12,138 nucleotides of DNA from Glomus cerebriforme (lineage: Eukaryota; Glomeromycota; Glomeromycetes; Glomerales; Glomeraceae): NCBI GenBank assembly GCA_003550305.1, contig QKYT01000028.1, positions 101,416 through 113,553 on the forward strand. Reading direction: 5' to 3'. The position numbers and the translations under genes are program-made. Positions 1 through 6,861 of this stretch are shown here, one piece after another. Each line of letters starts with the position of its first letter. The first letter of the stretch is position 1. The notes below the pieces were generated by a model. That model was not told where the DNA came from, searched no databases, and saw nothing but the letters and a program-made list of their open reading frames with translations.

Positions 1-2
1 AA

Positions 3-194
3 TTTTTTAATAATTTTAAATTTTCTTTACAAGCATTAGAAGAATTTTTAAAAAAGTGGAGAGGTCGACCTGCGCTTTCTATAATTACAACTGATCTTAT
101 TTATAGTGGAGAAGATTATATAAATCTGATCAATGAATATAAAAATGATGGAGTAATTAAAGATTTTATTGTTTCAAACCATGAAATGTATTAG
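3..194 (+). CDS. C-terminal end of an F-box-type protein (5' partial)
   Basis: An open frame runs from the window edge to a TAG at 192-194 and encodes 63 residues. It includes the segments LQALEEFLKKWRGRPALSI, GEDYINLINEYKNDG and VIKDF. This matches my memory of the C-terminal end of the large F-box/LRR-like family of Rhizophagus-type fungi, in which an LRR-like region ends in a W-K-G-R-x-P segment followed by an LI-x-x-Y-K-x-x-G-V-I-K-x-F tail. Such proteins are presumed substrate adaptors of SCF ubiquitin ligases; the F-box itself would lie outside the window. No stop or frameshift is visible in this part, so it could be the end of a live gene. The decayed copy at 10840-11624 has an equivalent tail. 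The family assignment is recall, not a search. Confidence 0.65.
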   Translation, partial: FFNNFKFSLQALEEFLKKWRGRPALSIITTDLIYSGEDYINLINEYKNDGVIKDFIVSNHEMY

Positions 195-813
195 TGAATA
201 TTTTAAATTAACTTTTTTTTTTATTTTTATAATCGAAGTTGTGTCTAATTAAAGGATTATAAAATCTAAGATTTCATTTTTTCTATCAAGTTTAGAATTA
301 GTTTTTTATTTAAATATATTCATTTTTTATTTTATTTTATTTTTTTTTATTATTTATAAATAACTTTTTTAAAATTCAAGAAAATTTTGATATAATTTAA
401 ATATTATTCTGTAATAAAAATACTATGAAAATGTATTAAAAATACTTTTTAAAAATAAAATATTATGAATGGTTTTTTTTTGAATAATTTTCTTTATTTT
501 TATTTTCTTTTTAGATGTCCAACTTAATAAATATTCTTTTCTTTGATATTTGAAGAATGACTTGTAAACAATTGCTAAAAAGATTTCTTCTTTCTTTGTG
601 AAAGTTACTATACATACAAATAAAAAATAAAAAATAATTTTCTTTGTTTCTGTTTTTCTTGAAGTGATAAACGAATAACTTTATTATTTTTAATGAATTT
701 GTTTAATATGATTTTTAAAAAAAAGATAATATATAAATCTCAGGTTCTACCACTTTTTTTTTCTTTTTTTTTTAAAAAAAAATTGTTTCAAAAAATGTCA
801 AATTTAACATTAA
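195..813. other. AT-rich intergenic DNA
   Basis: Very AT-rich with several T and A homopolymers. The most marked is a T-rich tract of about 25 bases followed directly by nine A residues near 750-782, which could fold as a simple hairpin. The stretch next to the F-box stop would hold that gene's 3' UTR. I see no reading frame with protein-like composition and no RNA gene. Confidence 0.6.
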
Positions 814-1283
814 GATGGTACTTTATTTTTTCACATATGGATTTCTTCACAATATACTTTTGATTATCAATCTTTACAAAGTTTAAACCAATATTTAACT
901 CTATTGATAGAACTTCATCGTAAAAAATATGAATTTACAAAAAAAATATTATATATTAATTCAAAAACAAATTGACAATTTGACAAAATTTAATGAGAAT
1001 AGTGAAAACCTTTTTAAAATTGTCAACAATTTAAAGATCAAATAATTGAATTTAAAGACATTCAATTTAAAGAATGTTTAGTTGAAGTAAAAGATCAAGT
1101 CAAATTTGGAGAAAAGATAGAATTGAATGGAATTTTAAAGAGAAGAGATGTTATGAATATTTTGATATGTTGGATAATTGAGAATTTATTGAACTTAAAA
1201 ATACTACTAGTTCAATAGCTACAACAAGTCCAGCAAGTACTACTTCGATTTTTTCAATAAAATTTTTTTTAAATAAGACTTGA
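814..1283 (+). pseudogene. Frameshifted remnant, possibly of a sorting-nexin/BAR-type protein
   Basis: Protein-like sequence continues across three frames. Frame 1 (814-972) reads SSQYTFDYQSLQSLNQYL, ELHRKKYEFTKKILYINSK and ends at TGA 973-975. Frame 2 (968-1042) carries on with IDNLTKFNENSENLFKIVNN and ends at TAA 1043-1045. Frame 1 resumes at 1030 with ECLVEVKDQVKFGEKIELNG and ILKRRDVM. Frame 3 (1182-1280) gives FIELKNTTSSIATTSPAST before TGA 1281-1283. The hydrophilic, helix-prone composition and the L-K-R-R-D motif after a long helix recall the C-terminal BAR region of Atg20/Snx41-type sorting nexins, which bind endosomal membranes. The Ser/Thr-rich segment would be a loop or tail. At least three frame changes make it a pseudogene. 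That it was once coding is fairly clear from the composition; the family name is tentative. Confidence 0.4.
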
Positions 1284-1694
1284 ATATTTAAATGATTATG
1301 AACAATTTATATAAATTGATTCTTAAAAAACAATTTGAAATTTTGACTTGAACATTGTCACTAGTCTAACTCTGTCACCAAATGCACCAAATGACTCCCC
1401 AGAAAATTTTCGATTAAATTGTTTTATCACTTTTGTTATAAAAAATGAAATTTTCAGACATTTGTCATCAAAATATTAATAAATATAATATTTACACAAA
1501 ATCCAAACAAAGCCAAATATCAAAATATTTCACTTTATAATGAATCACTGTATTTCAACGTAGTAGATAAATTGAGATTAATAATTTTTGGAATAGGTGA
1601 GTGAAGAATTTGGAATCAGATATTACGAATGTTTATTTTCATTTAAATTTGATCTTATTTTATTATTCAAAGTGTTAATGCCTTGTAAAGTATA
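1284..1694. other. AT-rich intergenic DNA left of the MITE
   Basis: No supported gene. A short direct repeat (CACCAAATG twice) lies at about 1377-1391. The region may hold further decayed 3' sequence of the remnant ending at 1283, but nothing can be aligned by eye. Confidence 0.5.
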
Positions 1695-1943
1695 CAGTCA
1701 TCACCAGATATAATGAACCCTCTGTTCCAGAAGATTTAGTTTGGTATAGAGTGGATTTGTTATATAATATACTAGTAATATACTGATGTCCCAGGTAATT
1801 CGGGCCAAAACTATAATACCGACCAGAATTATATCAAATCGTTATATCGAATATGTGGTTAATATATTTGGGACAGTTAACATGAGTTCGAATGCAGTAT
1901 ATAGCATTTTACTATAAAAATTCGTTATATCCAGTGGTGACTG
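1695..1943. mobile_element. pogo/Tigger-type MITE, about 249 bp, TA-flanked
   Basis: The left end CAGTCATCACCAGATATAA (from 1695) and the reverse complement of the right end CAGTCACCACTGGATATAA (ending 1943) form terminal inverted repeats of 23 bases with 19 matches; all four mismatches are transitions. Each end is flanked by TA (1693-1694 and 1944-1945), the target duplication expected of Tc1/mariner/pogo elements, and the CAGT...ACTG termini are those of the pogo/Tigger branch. The interior has no transposase frame of useful length, so the element is non-autonomous. Near 1787-1800 and 1869-1880 there is a weaker subterminal inverted similarity around TCCCAG/GGGAC. The short frames crossing the right end are not credible genes. 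Confidence 0.72.
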
Positions 1944-2323
1944 TAATTGATTTTGTAAGACAATTTATTGTTATTGTCGTAACAATGGCTACAAATAGTT
2001 CTAATTATATGGCTGTAAAAATAATGTTGAGAGAACAACATTCGCAACTCAAAAAAATGTTTAAATTCACTTTGGTCATTGAGCGAACTTCTACTGAATA
2101 ACCACAGTGAATTTAATAATTGATCTGCTGTGAAAGAAAATCTGGTTTCTTGCAAATTAGAAGTTCATTAATTGTTTAACTCCATATATCCAATTCATCT
2201 AATTCATCGTTAAGAATAAAATTATGATATATTAATAAAAAAACAAGATAGAAAATCAAAAATCAAACCAATTCTAAGATGGTTTCATTTAGCTAAATTA
2301 ATGTTAAGATCCATAACTATTTA
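1944..2323. other. Intergenic DNA between MITE and minisatellite
   Basis: No supported gene. Open frames of about 70 codons occur here on both strands, overlapping each other and the MITE end, but neither resembles a protein family and both run across repeat DNA. Confidence 0.5.
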
Positions 2324-2410
2324 TACTATCCTACACATCCAGTTACTATCCTACTTTGTCCAGTTGCTATCCTACTTGCTTTGTCCAGTTACTATCTACT
2401 TTTCCGGTAA
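2324..2410 (+). repeat. Minisatellite, four degenerate copies of a 20-25 bp unit
   Basis: Four consecutive copies of a unit close to TACTATCCTACTTTGTCCAGT occupy 2324-2343, 2344-2364, 2365-2389 and 2390-2410. The first is 20 bases with a changed centre. The second is 21 bases. The third is 25 bases with an inserted TTGC-like segment. The fourth decays after TACTATCTACTTTTCC. The copies are contiguous and in the same orientation, so tandem slippage is the likely origin. Confidence 0.75.
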
Positions 2411-2464
2411 TTATTCTAATTTTCAAATAATATAAGCAATACAATTCCTGGTAAAAACTAGGCA

Positions 2465-2540
2465 AATTTACAGATAACACCAGATGTGTTAAAAGAAATG
2501 CTATACATAAAGCGCACAGCTCTACCCTCTACTTATTATG
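2465..2540 (+). repeat. Dispersed repeat, copy 1 (partner at 5165-5239)
   Basis: This begins AATTTACAGATAACACCAGA and ends with ACTTATTATG at 2531-2540. The copy at 5165-5239 starts with a 17-of-20 match (AATTTACAGATCTCACCGGA) and has ACTTATTATG at almost the same distance (offset 66 here, 65 there). The matched ends with conserved spacing suggest two diverged members of one interspersed family, probably a non-coding transposon fragment. The element's true boundaries are not visible. Confidence 0.5.
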
Positions 2541-2545
2541 GGCCA

Positions 2546-3415
2546 AAGTAGAAAACCTTTGGGCAGTTTCAGACTAAGAGAAAACTATGCAAACATTTAT
2601 ATTATTAAACATTTGCTTCATCATTTTCTCTGAAGACAATTCAATTTCCAAGAGTGAGAGTGAAATAAAAAATATTGGAAAATCAAGAGTATTTACTTTT
2701 TATATTATTATTATATCACAGTATATGAGTCATATGTAAGCAACTTCTATATACTGTAAGTGGTGTAACACAATCATTTATAACGAATCAAATAGTCATA
2801 AAAATTCTCACATTTGACCAATCCAAATATTAGATTTTTACGTCAGACTTTTCTGGATTTGGTTAATATCTGAGGTGCATGACTGTTCCTTATATATGAA
2901 GGTCCAGATCACATGATACAAGAAATTCACATGTTAAACTAATCAAAAAAAAATCGCATCAGTATTTTCATCCATTCAACTGATATTTATTTATTTTTCA
3001 TTTTTACTTTATTTAAAATTCAAGATTTTTAATTGATTTAAGGTTTCTTTCAATGATAACATTTCAAATTATAAACAATGATTTGAGAGAAATATGTTTT
3101 TAAAATATATAAGTACTGTATATAATTTTAATCTTAAGTTTGGTGAAATTCTGTTAATTCTGGCTGAAATTAATAAATCGAACAATCTTTAAAGTAAAAA
3201 CATATTCAAAAGCTTTTGAATAATATACAAAATCCAATGATAACAAATATATTTCATCGCAAAATATTAAAGATTTAAGTAATTCCACTAATGAACTATA
3301 AAAAGTTTATTAAAAATGATTACTCATTGTCAGAAATCTTGCAACTTTCTAGAATTTATAAAACAATGAATTAGCTTATATTTAATATTAGAAGAAATAT
3401 AAATGAAAGTATTAC
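2546..3415. other. Long AT-rich intergenic stretch
   Basis: No supported gene. It holds a 9-base inverted repeat, ACAGTATAT at 2718-2726 and ATATACTGT at 2749-2757, with a 22-base loop, and an imperfect inverted similarity around CCAATCCAAATATT / GGATTTGGTTAATAT (about 2818-2871). The ACAGTATA word also starts each tandem unit at 6150-6420. The right end, about 3340-3415, would be intron or downstream sequence of the minus-strand kinase tail. Confidence 0.5.
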
Positions 3416-3803
3416 CTAAACTTTCACTTAACATTGCTTCTTCAGCATCATTAAGCATAATTTTTGAACTTAATTCTTCTTCTTGATTTAAAATTTCATT
3501 TAATTTTGCTGAATAATCAATTTTTCTACTTGTATAACAAGATAATGGATGATTTTAAATATTAGGTTCACTTACTATAAAATAATAATTTTAAAATTAT
3601 TAATAATTATTAAAATATAGTGTTCCAGAATAAATATATGTGTTACCTGGCACTTGTTTTCTGTTAAGTTCATAATGATTAAAATATTTTTCATATATAT
3701 CTTCAAAACATCTTAAAAGATATTTAGCTATTGGTCTCTTTTTAGGATCAGAATCCCAACATTTTTCCATTAATCTTAAACAAGGATGGGATTGGTGTAA
3801 CAC
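3416..3803 (-). pseudogene. Protein kinase C-lobe tail, minus strand, broken
   Basis: On the minus strand, LMEKCWDSDPKKRP (about 3773-3732) is the conserved subdomain XI of tyrosine-kinase-like kinases, where the Arg closes a salt bridge with the APE glutamate. The frame continues with FEDIYEKYFNHYELNRKQVP to 3647. A GT...AG intron of 72 bases (3646-3575) follows, then a second exon (3574-3416) containing NHPLSCYTSRKIDYSAKLNE, a tail that I recall following the kinase domain in this fungal family. That exon ends at a GTAATA donor at 3415. In the joined frame a TAA (3557-3555) falls two codons before HPLSCY, where AAA for lysine would fit, so the tail is interrupted. The rest of the kinase is missing on this strand; instead, from about 3781-3803 a kinase head reads outward on the other strand. 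Confidence 0.7.
3575..3646 (-). other. Intron in the kinase tail remnant
   Basis: Minus-strand donor GTAACA at 3646-3641 and acceptor TTTTATAG ending at 3575 bound a 72-base AT-rich intron, splitting a valine codon. Joining the exons keeps the family tail in frame apart from the TAA at 3557-3555. Confidence 0.6.
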
Positions 3804-4593
3804 ATGTAACGCAAAACGATTTCAACAAAATTTCAAAAATTGGACTAGTTGTAATGATGATATTGATAAATTTATTCAACATACTCAGCTATCAGCAAAA
3901 TTTAATTATAGAGTATTAGAGTGGATACCTTATGATAGATTTTATAATATTGAATATATTGCAAAAGGCGGATTTGGCAAAGTGTATAGAGCAATTTGGA
4001 TTGATGGAATTATAATTAATTGGGATAATAAAAATCAAAATTGGAACCGAAATTCTAATAAGGATGTTATCCTAAAAAGTTTAAATAATTCAAAAAATGT
4101 AGATTAGAATATAAATATTATTTTTACTAATTTATTTTTTATAAAATGTACAATTTAGATTACATCACATCATAAAATTTTATGTTATGATTTTATTTCT
4201 TCTGTTATTAGACTTTATGGAATAACTCAAGATCCAGATACAAAAAATTATATGATGGTTTTAAATTATGCAGAGAATGGAAGTTTACGAAATTATTTAG
4301 ATAAAAATGTTAAATTAAATTGGGAAGATAAGATTAACAATTTATTTCAGATTGCAAAAGGGCTTGAACAAATTCATTCAAATGAACTAATTCATCGAGA
4401 TTTACATATTGGTAATATACTTTATNCAGNAAGATTTTTAAATATTCGTATAACTGNTATGGGATTATGTAAACCTGCAGATTATATTGAATCAGAAAAT
4501 ACAAAAAATAGTACATATGGCGTTTTACCTTATATTGCTCCTGAAATTTTAAAAGGACAAAATTATACCAAAGCTGCTGATATCTCAGCATAA
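3781..4593 (+). pseudogene. TKL-like protein kinase, head and core, truncated at both ends
   Basis: Exon 1 (to 4098) reads WCNTCNAKRF and QQNFKNWTSCNDDIDKFIQ, a Cys-rich head and linker I recall from the expanded Rhizophagus kinases. Then come EWIPYDRFYNIEYIAKGGFG (glycine loop, 3961-3987) and VILKSLNN with the ATP lysine at 4075-4077. After a 60-base interval (4099-4158), exon 2 gives RLYGITQDPDTKNYMMVLNY, HRDLHIGN (4393-4416, catalytic Asp 4399-4401), a DFG-equivalent codon GNT before MGLCKPADY (4456-4458), and APE at 4537-4545. It stops at YTKAADISA, TAA 4591-4593. The family would continue ADIYSFG; one lost base near 4585 restores S-I-x-V-I before the similarity fades, so most of the C-lobe is absent. 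No start codon precedes the head, which begins at the junction with the inverted tail. About 250 residues remain of an expected full kinase, so it is very likely not functional. Confidence 0.8.
4099..4158 (+). other. Probable intron, or decayed exon end, in the kinase
   Basis: GTAGAT at 4099 and TTTAG ending at 4158 bound 60 bases, a multiple of three, with in-frame TAGs at 4105-4107 and 4156-4158. Splicing joins LNNSKN to ITSHHKI in frame. However, the bases just after 4099 resemble a damaged coding end (V-x-L-E-Y one frame off, where the family has V-T-L-E-F), so the true donor may have been further right and lost. Confidence 0.5.
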
Positions 4594-5160
4594 AAGTAAT
4601 AAAAATTCGTCTATATGTTTGTGTTAATAATTTTAAAATGTTACTTCATTGAAATTTTAATTCAATATAAGTACTTCCTGTAGTGTCATAAAAACATTAA
4701 TCTTTTNAGATGTGGTTGATGTTACCCGATTCTGAACTATTTTGAGTACAAAAAAACCAAATATTGATTCAGATTGTTATAACAGTTCAAAATAGTATAT
4801 TACATATATTGAAAAAAAAGAATAGCCAGCATTGAAGCATTCCATCTGGTCATGCTCACTCATTTATTACAGACTCCCAAATATGATAATAATATTTCNA
4901 CTATATCTCCAAGAANNAGTCACTAGAAAAACAAGCAAAATATTTTATTAATACATCCCTAAATGAAGGATAAAAAGGTCTTATCTCTAAGTCATAAAAA
5001 AGCAAAAGAAATTATCCGGCACCAAGAAGTTATTGATAAAAAAAATAAGTAAAATAGATCATTAATAACATTCCTAACAGTTAAATACGATCCATTGATC
5101 CGTAATCCGGATGATTCGCCAGGTGTAATCGAGCCAAGATTATAAATTTAAACAGAATTG
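4594..5160. other. AT-rich DNA with scattered Ns
   Basis: No supported gene. It contains the faded remains of the kinase C-lobe to about 4635, an inverted 10-mer (ACTATTTTGA 4736-4745, TCAAAATAGT 4787-4796), and Ns at 4707, 4899 and 4916-4917. A 29-codon frame from 4964 (MKDKKVLSLSHKKAKEIIRH, then EVIDKKNK) is lysine-rich and faintly recalls the N-terminus of Tigger-type transposases, but is too short to call. From about 5070 GC rises slightly, with CCGG words, leading into the dispersed repeat at 5165. Confidence 0.4.
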
Positions 5161-5164
5161 GATG

Positions 5165-5239
5165 AATTTACAGATCTCACCGGACTGGATTGACTTCTAA
5201 CATGAAGGATAAAAAAAAACAAATNTCCAACTTATTATG
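5165..5239 (+). repeat. Dispersed repeat, copy 2 (partner at 2465-2540)
   Basis: Starts AATTTACAGATCTCACCGGA and ends with ACTTATTATG at 5230-5239, matching the copy at 2465-2540 at both ends with spacing differing by one base; the middle is diverged. Just upstream, GTAATCGAGCCAAGATTATAA (5126-5146) also resembles the MITE interior near 1796-1817, with GGGCCAAAACTATAA in place of GAGCCAAGATTATAA. That hints that the repeat belongs to a larger Tigger-like family. Confidence 0.5.
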
Positions 5240-5245
5240 TCTCCC

Positions 5246-5590
5246 AATTTACAAGCTTTTACACAACTAAACATTTAAAAAATTACTTTATNTTATGAAT
5301 TATCTTAAACTTTAAATTTATTATAAGGAATCTATGAAATAATTTTATTTATAAAATGAACATTTAAAACTGTACATTTACTCTAAAATGGAAACAAAAG
5401 CTAAAATAATATTAAATAAAGAGTACTATGTATATAATGTAAGCAAAACAAAATTTAGAACTATGATACGCACCAATAATTTAAATAGCTAGCATATTTT
5501 TTCATAAAAATATAATTTAATCTGAAATAAAAAATATTTAAAGTGTTTTTTTTTTATAAAAATTCTATTAATTTATATTGGATATACTGG
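5246..5590. other. AT-rich intergenic DNA
   Basis: I see nothing beyond low-complexity AT sequence, one N at 5292 and a T-run near 5544-5555. It lies downstream of the minus-strand remnant ending at 5591 and could contain its 3' UTR. Confidence 0.5.
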
Positions 5591-6132
5591 TCAACAGATC
5601 TTTTCCACTAATAAATTGCTTAATAATATCTTCTTTGATCTTCGTAAATCTTTGCAGATGATATTGAGCTCATGTGATCTCTGTTTATTTAGTNCATATA
5701 GCAATTCATTAAAAATTCTCCACAACATTGGAGGCCATACCTTGGATCAACCCAACTCCTCCTGCAAATTATTCAATAATTTTCATTCTAAATAAAAATT
5801 TCCATCGTCAGACTTTTTAACTTTTCTGGCATTTTTATTTTTCTTAATGCCTCTTCCATAGTGCCTTTCCCATCATTTATTAAATGAATCATCTTATTTC
5901 CATGAAAAGAATCCAAATTCCTTTTTTTTTGAAATTCATTGTATTTCCACTTTTCCACTGGTTTAACTCCTGCTTTGTTCTTAAAGTTGATACCAAAGAA
6001 ATAATACTNNACAATTTTATATTTGCCATTTCTTGGAACCTAAAAAGATGAACCCAGGAAAAAATTTAAAAAGTTTTGATCCACTCGTCCAGAATCTCTT
6101 ACAAATTTCGGCACATCTATATGGGTGTTTAC
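5591..6132 (-). pseudogene. Decayed coding sequence of an unrecognised protein
   Basis: In one minus frame, 6132-6043 reads VNTHIDVPKFVRDSGRVDQN then FLNFFLGSSF, a TAG (6042-6040), and then 83 more open codons (6039-5791). These include VPRNGKYKIV, YYFFGINFKNKAGVKPVEKW, NLDSFHGNKMIHLINDGKG and MEEALRKIKMPEKLKSL, ending at TAG 5790-5788. A frame change then leads through LLNNLQEELG, a TGA (5749-5747), and a last open block (5746-5594) with SKVWPPMLWRIFNELLY and LNIICKDLRRSKKILLSN before TGA 5593-5591. The balanced, low-bias composition over nearly 180 residues argues for former coding sequence. The breaks fit C-to-T changes (CAG to TAG, CGA to TGA) plus one indel, although TTTTTAG before VPRNG could instead be an intron acceptor. 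I do not recognise the family. Ns at 6009-6010 and 5694 fall inside it. A repeated, transposon-borne protein is possible. Confidence 0.5.
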
Positions 6133-6149
6133 CTCATAATTAAAGTAAT

Positions 6150-6420
6150 ATATACAGTATACAAGGAAATGAAGAGGGAAATCTAATCTAAACCAACCAG
6201 TCAGTTAGGAGATACTCAACTATCTGACCAGCTTTNNTTGCCTGACACGAGGAAGATATCATATACAGTATAAGGAAGTTAAGAGGGAGTTTAAAGGAGA
6301 AAAAGAGAAATAACAACCAACCAGCCAGTTAGGAGATACTCAACTATCTGACCGGCTTTCCTTGCCTGATACAAGAAAGTTCTCATATACAGTATAAGGA
6401 AGATAAAGGGAGTTTAAGGA
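6150..6420 (+). repeat. Tandem repeat, 2.3 copies of a 111-124 bp unit
   Basis: Each unit begins ATATACAGTATA (6150, 6261, 6385) and continues with an AGGAA...AAGAGGGA segment. Units 1 and 2 then share CCAGTTAGGAGATACTCAAC and TATCTGACC-GCTTT...TTGCCTGA almost exactly. Unit 1 is 111 bases and unit 2 is 124, with an extra purine-rich insert; unit 3 stops after about 36 bases. The shared core contains a small stem, AGATA-CTCAAC-TATCT. Two Ns (6236-6237) fall at the same point where unit 2 reads CC. No open frame spans the units. Confidence 0.85.
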
Positions 6421-6558
6421 TCAGGAAAAATAAAATTATAGAGATAAAATTGGNATACTGTATTAATTAATTTAATTAAGAGGATTTGATAGGAGTAATA
6501 AATATGGACCAGTCTTGAATCAAATTACTTGTTTTCTTGTTCATATTGTTATAAGTCT

Positions 6559-6858
6559 TTAAAATTTTGATTTTTTAAAATTTTCTGCTTCTAGATTTAG
6601 TCGGATCATAGTTAGTCCAGAGTTAATAATGGTCCTTTTCTCAATCCCTCCACTATTTTTTTTTCTTATAATTTCATTTATATTTTTCTTTTCATTTTTT
6701 TTGTTACTCATACTATTCCCAAAAATATGTCCTCCATTCTTTTCCTTTGTCTCTCTCTTATTACATCATCTCTTGTAGGTGCTAGTAAATTCCTTTATTC
6801 CTTTTCCATATTTCCACATCACATTTTCTCTTATCCACACTTTCTTGTATTCTTTCAT
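6559..6858 (-). pseudogene. Lys/Glu-rich minus-strand remnant in a polypyrimidine tract
   Basis: The + strand from about 6640 to 6895 is strongly C/T-rich. Read on the minus strand, one frame holds MKEYKKVWIRENVMWKYGKG and IKEFTSTYKR (6858-6769), a TGA (6768-6766), then 68 open codons including GGHIFGNSMSNKKNEKKN and TIINSGLTMIRLNLEAENF, to TAA 6561-6559. This is the same frame as the remnant at 5591-6132, so it could be an upstream part of that gene, with the tandem repeat between. Caution: a purine-rich strand lacks T and so lacks stops by composition alone, and K/E/R bias is then automatic. Only the W/Y/G-containing and hydrophobic stretches speak for real coding. No family recognised. Confidence 0.3.
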
Positions 6859-6861
6859 TTA

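Noticed and set aside
1892..2155. Open frames of about 70 codons on both strands
   Set aside because: They overlap each other, cross the right end of the MITE, and have no family-like features.
4334..4591. Minus-strand 85-codon frame
   Set aside because: It is antisense to the kinase HRD/APE region and contains residues forced by the Ns.
4736..4796. Inverted 10-mer ACTATTTTGA / TCAAAATAGT
   Set aside because: Expected by chance at this length in AT-rich DNA; no further arm extension.
4964..5053. 29-codon Lys-rich frame as a Tigger transposase start
   Set aside because: Too short, no helix-turn-helix continuation, and a stop follows; noted only as a faint resemblance.
6190..6372. Tandem unit core considered as a tRNA or tRNA-derived SINE
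   Set aside because: No A-box/B-box pair or cloverleaf could be placed in GTTAGGAGATACTCAACTAT and its flanks.
6150..6420. CRISPR-like array
   Set aside because: Units are near-identical over most of their length, only 2.3 copies, with no repeat-spacer alternation, in a eukaryotic context.
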